Source of the DNA: Zestosphaera sp.
GTDB lineage: Archaea > Thermoproteota > Thermoprotei_A > Sulfolobales > NBVN01
Direction: 5' to 3'
Length of the DNA: 64,000 nucleotides
NCBI GenBank assembly: GCA_038843015.1
Contig: JAWBSH010000006.1
Coordinates: 1-64,000 of the forward strand
Shown here piece after piece: positions 52,984 to 61,884 of this stretch. The position numbers and the translations under genes are program-made. The notes under the pieces are model-generated. The model searched no databases. It worked only from the letters and a program-made list of their open reading frames with translations, and had not been told where the DNA came from. Within the stretch, counting starts at the first letter, position 1. Each line of letters begins with the position of its first letter.

Positions 52984-53150
52984 CTACTCTCTGAAGATTC
53001 TCCACTACTTGAATACTTGGCAAGAACTCTGTAACTCACGTATTTGTCTCTAGGAGAGAACCTGGGAGGATGCGGACAAGTAGTCTGTGACCCGCACACA
53101 GGACACACTTCTTTTAAAGTATACCTACCGCAATTAAGGCATTTCCTCAT
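52980..53150 (-). CDS. nop10: H/ACA RNP protein Nop10
   Basis: 56 residues. MRKCLNCGRYTLKEVCPVCG is a compact zinc ribbon, then PPRFSPRDKYVSYRVLAKY, the Nop10 helix that contacts Cbf5. ATG at 53150 has GAGGT six bases upstream and matches the family start; an ATG four codons earlier overlaps the aIF2-alpha gene. It belongs to the H/ACA pseudouridylation complex whose Gar1 is encoded at 61622. Confidence 0.94.
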   Translation of the reverse strand: MRKCLNCGRYTLKEVCPVCGSQTTCPHPPRFSPRDKYVSYRVLAKYSSSGESSESS

Positions 53151-53158
53151 TAAAAACC

Positions 53159-53962
53159 TCACTTTGTTTTTTCCCTCTCGGAAATCAACTCAATACCGTA
53201 CTTGCTGGCTATATTCCTGGCGCTACTCAGCGCTTCTGCTAAGACCTTCTCAGCTGTTTTGTAGTCTTCGGCTGAAACTTCCACGGCATATCTAGGAGCA
53301 CCGACAGTGTATATCCTTACTGAGAGATTCCCTGAGCTCTTGACGTAATTCATGATAGACTCTAGAATCTCCTTAATCTTATCAATACCGTCTGACGCTG
53401 TAGTACTCAGAGTTACTATATTACGTATCCTAATACTCTTAGGCTTTATCCTCTTCTTAACTTCCTCAACTACTACAGGAATCCACTCGTCCGGGATCTC
53501 TATTTCAGCTAAGAGCTCTTCACCTCTAGTAGCTATCTCCTCAAATGCTGTCATGAGGTCGCCGAAGTAGTCTTCAAGCTTCCACCCTACTTCCCTGTAG
53601 GCGTCTTCAAGTGATTTACCTAATCTCTGAGCCATCACCTCAAGCATTTTCTCAGCCTTCTGCATTCTCTTAAACTCTATAAGCTTACTCCTCTGCTCAC
53701 TCTCAGTGACTCTCTTAAGCGAAACGTCTATTTGATTCTTCCTAGTATCAACTCTTATTACCTTAACTACTACTTTCTGATTCTCTCTAAGAACTTCGCG
53801 GATGTCCTTAACGTACTTAGAACTGACTTCAGACCACGGCAAGTAAGCTTCTATGCCGCTATACTCGTCTAACTTTAAGTAAGCACCATACTCAAAAATT
53901 CTGTTCACAGTACCTATGACTAACTCTCCAGCTGATGGAATCGGTCGCCTCTTTTTAACCAA
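53159..53962 (-). CDS. translation initiation factor aIF2, alpha subunit
   Basis: About 267 residues. S1/OB domain with GTVNRIFEYGAYLKLDEYSGIEAYLPWSEVS-type pattern (N-terminal, ~12-85), a helical middle (ENQKVVVKVIRVD, then RLGKSLEDAYREVGWKLEDYF) and an alpha/beta C-terminal domain (VRIYTVGAPRYAVEVSAEDY). Part of the aIF2 heterotrimer that brings Met-tRNAi. A GTG at 53980 is open, but the TTG at 53962 has AAGGGG seven bases ahead and gives the family N-terminus VKKRRPIPS. Confidence 0.93.
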   Translation of the reverse strand: MVKKRRPIPSAGELVIGTVNRIFEYGAYLKLDEYSGIEAYLPWSEVSSKYVKDIREVLRENQKVVVKVIRVDTRKNQIDVSLKRVTESEQRSKLIEFKRMQKAEKMLEVMAQRLGKSLEDAYREVGWKLEDYFGDLMTAFEEIATRGEELLAEIEIPDEWIPVVVEEVKKRIKPKSIRIRNIVTLSTTASDGIDKIKEILESIMNYVKSSGNLSVRIYTVGAPRYAVEVSAEDYKTAEKVLAEALSSARNIASKYGIELISEREKTK

Positions 53963-53979
53963 TACACATCCCCTTAACA

Positions 53980-54180
53980 CTAACTAAGTATCTTGACTAC
54001 ATCACCTAGCAACTTAGCTTTAGCACCTGTAGGCTGGACCAACTGAGTACCGCAAATAAGGCATCTTACAGGAAATGAAGCGTGATCAAAAACTATTTGC
54101 TCATTACCGCAGGAGGGACACTTAATCTTGAGAAACTTGCTCTTAGGCATAGGTATTAAGACCTTTCTCTTCTTGCTCAT
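53980..54180 (-). CDS. rps27e: 30S ribosomal protein eS27
   Basis: 66 residues. Zinc ribbon with [20 protein letters not shown] and [17 protein letters not shown]-like tail, typical of eS27. Overlaps the eL42 gene by four bases upstream and the aIF2-alpha frame downstream. Confidence 0.95.
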   Translation of the reverse strand: MSKKRKVLIPMPKSKFLKIKCPSCGNEQIVFDHASFPVRCLICGTQLVQPTGAKAKLLGDVVKILS

Positions 54181-54470
54181 GCCTTACTCAACACCTCACC
54201 TAACTCTGCTTTCTTTAATCTAATACCTTCTCTGTGGCTAATGTAGCCACACACACTACACTTAAGTTTAAGAACAACCTTCTTAGTTGTTTTAGCAAAT
54301 CTCTTCTGTTCAGGTTTTCTCTTACTTCCATAACCCACATTCTTTCTATCATATCTTCTCTGACCCTCAGCAAGAGACCTCCTCTTACCTGACTTATAGA
54401 TCGTTACGGAGTGCTGTGTGTGCTTCTTACACCTCGGGCAGTAGGTATTGAGTGATTTAGGTATCTTCAC
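54177..54470 (-). CDS. rpl44e: 50S ribosomal protein eL42 (L44e)
   Basis: 97 residues. [34 protein letters not shown] and [17 protein letters not shown] form the expected Cys4 protein at the ribosomal E site. GTG start; head of an eL42-eS27-aIF2alpha-Nop10 operon. Confidence 0.96.
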   Translation of the reverse strand: MKIPKSLNTYCPRCKKHTQHSVTIYKSGKRRSLAEGQRRYDRKNVGYGSKRKPEQKRFAKTTKKVVLKLKCSVCGYISHREGIRLKKAELGEVLSKA

Positions 54471-54540
54471 GTCCTAGCACCTCACTCACTACTAAATCAT
54501 GTGATTACCAGACAATTTAAGTTTTGCTTAAAGCTCGATA

Positions 54541-54822
54541 CTACGCTTTCGTACTCTTTCTCTCTTCTTCAGCTCTAACCTTAATTATGCCTAAGAACAC
54601 AGCACAACTAACACAGTAACATTTAGTCACAGGATACCTAGCTATTATAGCCCCCTTCTTCTCTAGCTCGTCAGCCAATTGTGGGTCAACAGGCGAGTAC
54701 CACCTCGTAACACAAACAGCCTTGTCTTCAGGAACTAGCCTACCACACTGGTCACAGTGGATCAGCTCTACAGAACCCTTACTACCCTTACGCCTACCCC
54801 TGCTCTCACGCTTCTTCGGCAA
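54541..54822 (-). CDS. rps26e: 30S ribosomal protein eS26
   Basis: About 93 residues. Zn-binding IHCDQCGRLVPEDKAVCV and KCYCVSCAVFLGI match eS26, a protein restricted among archaea mostly to Thermoproteota. Start TTG at 54822 gives the family sequence PKKRESRGRRKG and has AGGTG seven bases ahead; a GTG three codons earlier is possible. Confidence 0.94.
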   Translation of the reverse strand: MPKKRESRGRRKGSKGSVELIHCDQCGRLVPEDKAVCVTRWYSPVDPQLADELEKKGAIIARYPVTKCYCVSCAVFLGIIKVRAEEERKSTKA

Positions 54823-54936
54823 ACCCAACACCTATAGCTATTGACTCAAGACTTTATAAATTACTTGAACAGACAGAGACGAGAATATCCTGAGCTGTTA
54901 TCAAGGCAATATACAGGAGTGAATAGACTTACTCTC

Positions 54937-56394
54937 CTAGTACTTTCTAGCGTATCTCATGTGAGTCACTGCTCTCTTACCACAGACAGGGCACTTGATC
55001 TCACTAGTCTTAACCTCCTCTCTTACTTTGAGGGGGGTCCCTAGAGCCTCTAGGCCGTACTTGCTCGTTATAAAGTCAGCACACTCTTTAAGACCACACC
55101 AAGGAACTTCAATCAAGTATTTCTGTTTTTTCAGAGCTTCTTCTAGAGCATTTAAGTCACTCACTTCAGCTACGTGAGTCCTGAACGTGTCCCAAGCCCT
55201 CCTACTCAAGTTAGCGTCTATCTCCTTACCCAACTCCCTCAAAGTATCAGGGAGCCTCTCCAGCGGAGTCTTTAATCTAGTTAAAGTATCTCTCCTGAAG
55301 ATCGTGGCTCTTCCCTCACTAAGCTCTCTAGGGCCTAAGTCAATCCTGAGAGGAACACCCTTAAGTTCCCAATACGCGAACTTTTCGCTCGGAGCCTTCT
55401 CCGTGTCTAGGTCTGCGAGAACTCTGAAACCCTCCTTCTTAAGATACTCAGAGAGTTTGCTTGCTTCAAGAAACACTCTCTCTTTCTCCTCATTACTGCC
55501 GGCAGGTATGGGGACTATAATTACCTGGATTGGAGCTACCTTAAAAGGAAGTATTAGGCCTTTCTCATCGCCGTGTGTGCTTATGAGAGTAGCTATGACT
55601 CTCTCAGAAATCCCGTAAGAAGTTTGCCACGCGTAATCGATAGATTCGTCTCTTTTTTGGATCTTAACTTCAAAGACTTTAGTAAAGTTCTGTCCTAAGT
55701 TATGCACAGTACCTATCTGAAGTGCTCTCCCATCAGGCATTAAAGTGTCGAAGGCTATCGTGTAGATAGCTCCAGGGAACTTATCCCAGTCAGGTCTTCT
55801 CGACACCACGTAAGGAATACCCAGCAAATCAAAAAACCTACTGTAAATCTCCACAGCTTCTGAAACTTGCCTCTCCGAATCTCTGAAGTCTTCGTGAACT
55901 GTATGTGCTTCTTTAAAAGTAGTGACTTCCCTGACACGCAACATAGCTCTAGTAGCTCTTGTCTCGTACCTGAAGATACTGACTACCTGGTAGTACTTCT
56001 TAGGTAACTGCTTATAGCTCTTAATCCAAAAAGACTCCATGTAAGTTAAGGAAGTCTCGCTAGTAGGTCTTAAAGCTAGCTTGATTTCTAGAGGGTCTAG
56101 ACCCCCATGAGTAACCCAGAAAACCTGGTCTTCAAACCCCCTCACGTGCTCCGACTCCTTAGCAAGTAAATCTTCTGGTATCAAGAGAGGCAACAGTATC
56201 TCCTCATGACCTGTAGAATCAAGTAAAGAACGCATTAAGTCTATAATGTGCTTCCTAAGTTTGAAACCGTAAGGCATCCAAACACCAAAACCTTTGACGG
56301 GGTATCTGCCGTAGTCGTAAAGTTCAGCTTCTCTTAAAACCCAATCAAACCACTCACTGAAACCCATATTCCTCAAGTCCTCCTCTTTAACCAT
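54937..56394 (-). CDS. proS: prolyl-tRNA synthetase, archaeal type
   Basis: 485 residues. Class II motifs: motif 2 [20 protein letters not shown] (residues ~141-160) and motif 3-like [12 protein letters not shown] in the C-terminal part, with [14 protein letters not shown] before them. The C-terminal extension contains a zinc site ([10 protein letters not shown] ... [11 protein letters not shown]) as in archaeal/eukaryal ProRS. It ligates proline to tRNA-Pro. ATG start; full length. It ends 100 bases upstream (in transcription sense downstream) of the eS26 gene. Confidence 0.95.
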   Translation of the reverse strand: MVKEEDLRNMGFSEWFDWVLREAELYDYGRYPVKGFGVWMPYGFKLRKHIIDLMRSLLDSTGHEEILLPLLIPEDLLAKESEHVRGFEDQVFWVTHGGLDPLEIKLALRPTSETSLTYMESFWIKSYKQLPKKYYQVVSIFRYETRATRAMLRVREVTTFKEAHTVHEDFRDSERQVSEAVEIYSRFFDLLGIPYVVSRRPDWDKFPGAIYTIAFDTLMPDGRALQIGTVHNLGQNFTKVFEVKIQKRDESIDYAWQTSYGISERVIATLISTHGDEKGLILPFKVAPIQVIIVPIPAGSNEEKERVFLEASKLSEYLKKEGFRVLADLDTEKAPSEKFAYWELKGVPLRIDLGPRELSEGRATIFRRDTLTRLKTPLERLPDTLRELGKEIDANLSRRAWDTFRTHVAEVSDLNALEEALKKQKYLIEVPWCGLKECADFITSKYGLEALGTPLKVREEVKTSEIKCPVCGKRAVTHMRYARKY

Positions 56395-56455
56395 GACACA
56401 CCACTTGACCTAAAACTAACTTGAATTACTTCTTTAATATTTTCTCTCATATTAT

Positions 56456-56494
56456 CTGACCTCTTCCACGCACTGAAGAACAAGGCTTTCAGGT
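56456..56494 (-). mobile_element. solo end/scar of the IS605-like mini-element
   Basis: About 39 bases matching the outer edges of the 217-219-base mini-elements joined directly: the right-end boundary CTGACCTC-TTCCACGCACT followed by the left-end arm GAAGAACAAGGCTTTCAGG, flanked by plus-strand GTAA (56495-56498), the TTAC target. It lacks the tnpB fragment. Located five bases from the 3' CCA of tRNA-Asp. Confidence 0.55.
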
Positions 56495-56506
56495 GTAAGA
56501 AGCTGG

Positions 56507-56623
56507 CGCCGCGGCCGGGATTTGAACCCGGGTCACGGGCTCTCTGTACGCCCGAACTCTTTCTGCCTTCTGTGTGAGAGGTTCGACAGGCCCGCATACT
56601 AGGCCGGGCTATACTACCGCGGC
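56507..56623 (-). tRNA. tRNA-Asp (anticodon GTC) with a 42-base intron
   Basis: Acceptor GCCGCGG/CCGCGGC, anticodon stem CGGGC/GCCCG with loop CTGTCGA (anticodon complement at plus 56585-56587), T-arm CCGGG-TTCAAAT-CCCGG, discriminator G, genomic CCA at 56504-56506. The intron at 37/38 covers plus 56542-56583 (42 bases). The intron contains a GGGC that can mis-pair with the anticodon stem unless removed. Confidence 0.93.
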
Positions 56624-56734
56624 GCCAATCATTTTTTAGGTGTGGAGCTTATAAGCTTTTACCGCGCAAGAACATGCTCTCACTAAATAAAATATATTAG
56701 GGCTGTTTAGTGGATTAGTTAAGGTGCTATAGTA

Positions 56735-57139
56735 ATGAGTACTACATACGCTGAGTTAGGAGAGTTGCGTGAGGGTAGCTTCATAGTAATTGACGGCGAG
56801 CCTTGTAGGATAGTTGAGATAAGCAAGGCCAAGACAGGTAAGCATGGGAGTGCTAAAGCACACGTAGTTGCTGTAGGCATATTCTCCGGGTCTAAGAAAA
56901 CGTTGGTAGCTCCGGTAGACCAGAGAGTAGAAGTCCCGATAATTGAGAAGAGGTCTGGCCACGTCATAGCCGTTATAGGGTCAAGCGCTCAAGTCATGGA
57001 CCTAGAGACTTACGAGACCGTAGAGATAGAGTTACCTACAGAAGAAGAATTGAAGAGCAAGATAGTTGTTGGTGCTGAGGTAGAGTACTGGAACGTCTTG
57101 GGAAAAAGAAAAATCATGAGAGTCTTAAAGGGAGCTTGA
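56735..57139 (+). CDS. translation factor aIF5A (hypusine-containing)
   Basis: 134 residues. The modified lysine lies in [13 protein letters not shown] (~33-45); the N-terminal SH3-like barrel and C-terminal OB fold are complete. aIF5A helps ribosomes through difficult peptide-bond formation. A TATA tract AAAATATATTAG near 56688-56699 and an AAGGTG ribosome site precede the ATG. The TGA overlaps the ATG of srp54. Confidence 0.97.
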   Translation: MSTTYAELGELREGSFIVIDGEPCRIVEISKAKTGKHGSAKAHVVAVGIFSGSKKTLVAPVDQRVEVPIIEKRSGHVIAVIGSSAQVMDLETYETVEIELPTEEELKSKIVVGAEVEYWNVLGKRKIMRVLKGA

Positions 57140-58485
57140 TGAGCTACTTAGGAAGACTAAAAGACTTAGTATCTGATTTTGTAAGGGGTAAGGGACCTTA
57201 CGAAGAAAGCGTCAACGAGTTTATAAAAGAACTCCAGAAAGAACTGATTAAAGCTGACGTAAACCTCAAGTTAGTAATTGATTTAACTAAGAACATAAAA
57301 GAACAAGCTCTAGAGTCTGAGCCACCACCTGGAGTCCTGAGGCGCGAGTGGTTTATTAAGATAGTTTATGACAACTTAGTAAAGTTCTTTGGCGGGGAAG
57401 TAGTTGAGGTACTGCCTAGGAAGATCCCGTGGGTCTTAATGTTAGTCGGCATACAAGGTAGCGGAAAAACAACTACTGCGGGGAAACTTGCATACTACTA
57501 TAAGAAGCTTGGCTACAAACCCTGCTTAATAACTACGGATACTTATAGACCAGCTGCTTACGATCAGTTAAAACAAATAGCTGAGAAACTCAACGTCCCG
57601 TTCTACGGCGAGAAAAACAGCGATAATCCTGTCGAGATAGGTGTGCGCGGATTAAGCAAGATGCTTAGAGAAGGGTGTAGCTTAGTAGTAATTGATACTG
57701 CAGGGAGACACGGGTACGGCGAGGAAGAGTACCTCCTTAAAGAAATGGAGGATTTAGCTAAGGCTTTAAAACCTGATGAGATCATGTTAGTTATTGACGC
57801 GTATATAGGTCAGAAAGCGTATGATATAGCGAGGAGATTTCATGAAAGAACTCCTGTGGGCTCCATCTTCATAACAAAACTTGATGGGACTGCTAAAGGC
57901 GGTGGCGCGCTCTCAGCAGTTGCTGCTACAGGAGCTAAAATAAAGTTTATTGGCGATGGTGAAAAACTTGAAGATATAGAGTCCTTTAACCCTAGGAAAT
58001 TCGTTGCTCGGTTGCTGGGTCTTGGAGACCTAGAAACTCTCTTAGAGAAGTTTAAAGCTCTAGAAGAGAGCGAGGAAGTTCAGAAGAGACTCGAGAAAGC
58101 AGTTCTCACTGGAAAACTGACTTTGAGAGATGTCTACGCTCAAGTCAAGTCTCTGAAGAGACTGGGACCTCTAAGAAAGGTTCTCCAGATGATTCCGGGC
58201 TTTAGTATGGCACTGCAAGTAGATGATGAGAAACTACGTATTTCTGAAAAGAATATGGAGAAATGGCTACACATAATGGATTCAATGACATACGAAGAAC
58301 TTGATCATCCAGCAATAATAGATAAGAACAGAATAAACAGGATAGCTAGAGGTGCCGGAGTGACCCCTAACGACGTGAAAGAACTACTGAAATATTACGA
58401 GACTTTAGTAAAGATGATAAAGACTTTGAGGAGCAGGAAAGACCTACTGAAGAGGTTTGGATTAAAAGATGTCTCGCTTGAATAA
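57139..58485 (+). CDS. srp54: signal recognition particle protein SRP54
   Basis: 448 residues. N domain helical (1-90), G domain with VGIQGSGKTTTAGKL (~104-118), DTYRPAA, DTAGRHGYGEEE and TKLDGTAKGGGALS, then the Met-poor M domain (GPLRKVLQMIPGFSMALQVD ...). SRP54 recognises signal peptides and interacts with 7S RNA and FtsY; SRP19 is encoded at 61216. ATG at 57139 overlaps the aIF5A stop by one base. Confidence 0.97.
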   Translation: MSYLGRLKDLVSDFVRGKGPYEESVNEFIKELQKELIKADVNLKLVIDLTKNIKEQALESEPPPGVLRREWFIKIVYDNLVKFFGGEVVEVLPRKIPWVLMLVGIQGSGKTTTAGKLAYYYKKLGYKPCLITTDTYRPAAYDQLKQIAEKLNVPFYGEKNSDNPVEIGVRGLSKMLREGCSLVVIDTAGRHGYGEEEYLLKEMEDLAKALKPDEIMLVIDAYIGQKAYDIARRFHERTPVGSIFITKLDGTAKGGGALSAVAATGAKIKFIGDGEKLEDIESFNPRKFVARLLGLGDLETLLEKFKALEESEEVQKRLEKAVLTGKLTLRDVYAQVKSLKRLGPLRKVLQMIPGFSMALQVDDEKLRISEKNMEKWLHIMDSMTYEELDHPAIIDKNRINRIARGAGVTPNDVKELLKYYETLVKMIKTLRSRKDLLKRFGLKDVSLE

Positions 58486-59758
58486 CGAGTTACTCGATAA
58501 AGCTCTTAAAGCACTCCTTAACTACCCACTCTGCGACAGATGTTTAGGAAGACTCTTCGCTAAGTATGGGCTAGAATTAAGTAATTCTGAGAGAGGTAAG
58601 GCTCTTAAAATACTACTAGGGATGAACATACATAGAGCATTGAGTAGCAGTAGTAGCGCATTAAGTGAGGAAGACCTCTTGAAAGTTGCTGAGAACGGAG
58701 GCAACCCTATCTCAGATATAGTGCAGTATTACGTAGGGCCTGTTAACGTCAAGAAGTGCTACATTTGCGGTAATAAGCTAGATATCCTAATAAACGAGTT
58801 AACTGTTAAGTGTCTCGACCTACTTAAAGACAGGGAATTCAAGTCTTTGTTAGTTGGTGTAGAGAAAAGTTCTACGTATGAGGAGAGAGAAAAAGAAGTT
58901 GTGTCCATGTTAGGTGTGGATTCTTGGGAGTCGATTAGGAGAGAAATCAAGAGAGAAGTAGGTAAGAGACTTCACCTAATCACTAACACAGAACCTGATT
59001 TTAGAGAGCCTGACGTCTTACTAGTTCTTAACCTAGATACACAAGAAGTAAAGATTAGGTCTTCTCAGATATTTCTTAAAGGGTACTACCTCAAGCTAGG
59101 TAGGTATATATCTCAGAGATGGTGGTACTCTAAAGACAGTGGTTTAAGATATAAGGCATCGGTTGAGGGTGTAGCAGAGAGATTAACGAGTGTGTTCTTA
59201 AGTGATAGTATTCTAATACACGCAGCAGGTCGTGAAGACTCCGACGCAAGGATGTTAGGCAGTGGGAGACCCTTGATCATCGAGGTCGTGAACCCTCGTA
59301 AGCGGGAGTTAAAGGTGGAGGAAGTAAATGATGTTCTGCGTGACGAATGGGTCAAAATAAAAATACACACAACCTCGTCTTTTGAAGAGCTCGAGGAAGT
59401 CAAGAAAGCCAGAAAGCCTAAGATATATAGGGTGGTTGCTTATGTGTCAGAGGGGCTTGAAGAAGAAGAACTCAAAAAAGTTGAGGAAGAACTAAGTAAC
59501 GTCATAGTGTACCAGAAAACCCCTAAGAGGATACTTAAGAGGAAGAAAGATGTTTTGAGGAAGCGAAGAATACATAAGTTGGTTGCTAAGATGCTCTCTA
59601 AACACTTAATAGAGTTAGTGATTATGTGCGAGAGCGGGCTCTACGTGAAGGAAGTCATTACCGGTGATGAGGGTCGCACGAACCCATCAGTTAGTGCTTT
59701 GCTAGGTAAGGAATCACTTCCAGTATTTCTGGACGTTTTAGAGTATGTTAGAGACTGA
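58469..59758 (+). CDS. pus10: tRNA pseudouridine synthase Pus10
   Basis: 429 residues. N-terminal THUMP-like zinc region (CDRCLGRLF at ~22-30, CYICGNK later) and C-terminal catalytic domain with GREDSDARMLGSGRPLIIEV, the Asp being the nucleophile, and DEGRTNPSVSALL. Pus10 forms pseudouridine 54/55 in archaeal tRNAs. Overlaps srp54 by 17 bases. ATG start (start codon at 58469). Confidence 0.94.
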   Translation: MSRLNNELLDKALKALLNYPLCDRCLGRLFAKYGLELSNSERGKALKILLGMNIHRALSSSSSALSEEDLLKVAENGGNPISDIVQYYVGPVNVKKCYICGNKLDILINELTVKCLDLLKDREFKSLLVGVEKSSTYEEREKEVVSMLGVDSWESIRREIKREVGKRLHLITNTEPDFREPDVLLVLNLDTQEVKIRSSQIFLKGYYLKLGRYISQRWWYSKDSGLRYKASVEGVAERLTSVFLSDSILIHAAGREDSDARMLGSGRPLIIEVVNPRKRELKVEEVNDVLRDEWVKIKIHTTSSFEELEEVKKARKPKIYRVVAYVSEGLEEEELKKVEEELSNVIVYQKTPKRILKRKKDVLRKRRIHKLVAKMLSKHLIELVIMCESGLYVKEVITGDEGRTNPSVSALLGKESLPVFLDVLEYVRD

Positions 59759-59771
59759 AAATGCTTGAGTA

Positions 59772-60653
59772 TCAAGCTCCGAATCTTCTCTGCCTCTTCT
59801 GATAAGCCCTGATAGCTCTCAATAAATCAATGCGCCTGAACTCAGGCCAGAAAACATCGCAGAAGTAGAGCTCACTATAAGCTATATGCCATAAGAGGAA
59901 GTTGCTTATCCGTAACTCACCCGAGGTTCTTATTACTAAGTCAGGCTCCGACAAGTCTAGTGTAGGGAGATCTGATGCGAGAGGGAGGTACTTTATGAAC
60001 AAATCCTCGCCTATCTCATCTACACCTACCTTGCCTTCCTTCACGTCTCTCATTAATACTCTTACAGCATCTATTATTTCCTGCCTACCACCGTAGCAGA
60101 GAGCCACGTTAAGGATTTTCTCACCGTATTGAGAACTTAATTCTTCAATTTTTCTTATCTCAGCTCTTAAGTTTTCAGGTATTATGTCTAGTCTTCCCAA
60201 AAACCTCACGCGAACTTTATATCTCTCAAGTATTCGCTCACTAATGAACTTATCTACTCCTCTCTTCATCAAATTAAATAAATGAGCTTTCTCTTCTTCA
60301 GGTCTCCTAACACAGTTCTCGTAAGACATAGCATACACAGTTACTACCTTAACTCCGAGATCCCAGAGCCAGCTAAGAACTTCTTCTAATCTCTCATAAC
60401 CGACTTCGTGACCTACGTTCGCGTCAAGACCTTGATTCCTCGCCCACCTTCTATTCCCGTCCGGAATTATAGCTATGTGTTTAGGTATAGGACCCTCAGA
60501 AACCTGAGTATATAGCCAGTTCTCGTAGAATTCATAAACTAGCTTACCTAAAGGCCTAGAAATAAACTTAAGTCTTCTGCTTAAGCTCCTCGCCAACTTA
60601 GCAAGAGACAGCATCAAATCCGACAATACCCTCCAAACAAAATATTGTGTCAA
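59772..60653 (-). CDS. uppS: cis-prenyltransferase (polyprenyl diphosphate synthase, UppS family)
   Basis: 293 residues. HIAIIPDGNRRWARNQGLD holds the Asp and Arg of the diphosphate site; LDLSEPDLVIRTSGELRISNFLL is the conserved C-terminal block. In archaea it makes the long polyprenyl carrier for N-glycans (archaellin, TasA-like subunits and S-layer are likely glycosylated). The ~45-residue N-terminal extension is hydrophobic/basic. It converges with pus10. Confidence 0.92.
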   Translation of the reverse strand: MTQYFVWRVLSDLMLSLAKLARSLSRRLKFISRPLGKLVYEFYENWLYTQVSEGPIPKHIAIIPDGNRRWARNQGLDANVGHEVGYERLEEVLSWLWDLGVKVVTVYAMSYENCVRRPEEEKAHLFNLMKRGVDKFISERILERYKVRVRFLGRLDIIPENLRAEIRKIEELSSQYGEKILNVALCYGGRQEIIDAVRVLMRDVKEGKVGVDEIGEDLFIKYLPLASDLPTLDLSEPDLVIRTSGELRISNFLLWHIAYSELYFCDVFWPEFRRIDLLRAIRAYQKRQRRFGA

Positions 60654-60773
60654 GCCGTAATAATCGTTTCTTTTTGTAGCTGAGAACTCCTAACCTGAAG
60701 GTTAGAGAGGGGTTAGAGCACTTATTAACCTTAGACTTATGATAGTTTTAGTCGTGAGGAAGGGTGGTGTTAG

Positions 60774-61160
60774 ATGGGTGTGTATCAGGGAAACGACTTT
60801 AGGAAAGTAACGGGAGGTAGGAGAAGACCACATAGAATGAATAGAAAGTATGAGTTAGGAAGATTTCCTACGATGACCGTGGTTAGTGAGAAGGAAGAAA
60901 TAGAAACCTTACGTGTGAGAGGTGGCAACCTCAAAGTACGCCGTAAGAGAACCTTATACGCTAACGTAGCAGACCCGAAAACCAACGCAATTAAGAAAGT
61001 AAAGATAATTAAAGTTGTTGAAACCCCAGCTAATAGAGAATTGGCTAGACTCTCGGTAATCACTAAAGGCACCATAATCGAAACAGAGCTGGGCTTAGCT
61101 AGAGTGACTTCAAGACCTGGTCAAGATGGGGTAGTCAACGCAGTCTTAATTAAAGACTAG
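60774..61160 (+). CDS. rps8e: 30S ribosomal protein eS8
   Basis: 128 residues. YQGNDFRKVTGGRRRPHRMN at the N-terminus and KTNAIKKVKIIKVVETPANRE are conserved. ATG start preceded by AAGGGTGGTG. Small and highly basic. Confidence 0.96.
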   Translation: MGVYQGNDFRKVTGGRRRPHRMNRKYELGRFPTMTVVSEKEEIETLRVRGGNLKVRRKRTLYANVADPKTNAIKKVKIIKVVETPANRELARLSVITKGTIIETELGLARVTSRPGQDGVVNAVLIKD

Positions 61161-61215
61161 CAACTCTACAGCTTTTAGCAATAGGTAAAGTAAGATTCAC
61201 TCATGGTGTAATTAA

Positions 61216-61509
61216 GTGAAGGAATACGTCATATGGCCAGAATACTTCTCAGCAAATCTTAGCAGAAAACAAGGGAGGAGAGTTAGTAAGTTATTAGCAG
61301 TGGATAAAGTAAGACCAGAAACATTCCTTAAGGCCTGTGCAGAATTAAGCTGGAAATGCAGGATTGAGGAGGGTAAGTACCCGCGTGCATGGTTTGAGTC
61401 TTACGGTTTTAAAATAATTGTCGTGTTAGAGAATAAAATCGAGAGTAAACACACATTAATCAAAACTTTAGCGAGTAAGTTAAAAGAAGTTAGTAGCAAA
61501 CAAGCTTAA
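61216..61509 (+). CDS. srp19: signal recognition particle protein SRP19
   Basis: 97 residues. EYVIWPEYFSANLSRKQGRR is the RNA-binding start of SRP19, which binds helices 6 and 8 of 7S RNA so that SRP54 can load. GTG start with GGTG just upstream. The 111-base gap to gar1 is AT-rich with nothing else. Confidence 0.93.
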   Translation: MKEYVIWPEYFSANLSRKQGRRVSKLLAVDKVRPETFLKACAELSWKCRIEEGKYPRAWFESYGFKIIVVLENKIESKHTLIKTLASKLKEVSSKQA

Positions 61510-61621
61510 TTCACTTAAGATAGTTACTAGCGTATTACGTGAGTATCTCGAAATACAGCTTACAAATAAAATCAAGTATTACATTAATTATTACTTTTAA
61601 GTCCGAACACGATATAAAGTC

Positions 61622-61882
61622 TTGGCTCAGGGACCTCCCTTGATCAAGTTAGGATACTACCTTCACAAAACTCCCTCAGGGAAACTCATAGTTAAAATCA
61701 GCGGTAAGAATCCGCCCAAACTCGGGAGTAAAGTAGTTGATAGTAGGGGAAATCTATTAGGTATTGTAACTGACGTAATAGGTCCTGTGAGTTCGCCGTA
61801 CGCAGTAATTAAGCCACTCACTACTAACTTAAGTCTTAGCCAACTTGAAGAAGTCTACATAAAGTCTGTGAGAGGTAGGTAA
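61622..61882 (+). CDS. gar1: H/ACA RNP protein Gar1
   Basis: 86 residues, a six-stranded beta barrel (SKVVDSRGNLLGIVTDVIGP) typical of archaeal Gar1, which binds Cbf5 and helps product release. A TATA box CTTTTAAG (61594-61601) sits 25 bases before the TTG, so the mRNA is probably leaderless at a TTG. Overlaps/adjoins tfb at its end (2-base gap). Confidence 0.92.
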   Translation: MAQGPPLIKLGYYLHKTPSGKLIVKISGKNPPKLGSKVVDSRGNLLGIVTDVIGPVSSPYAVIKPLTTNLSLSQLEEVYIKSVRGR

Positions 61883-61884
61883 TT

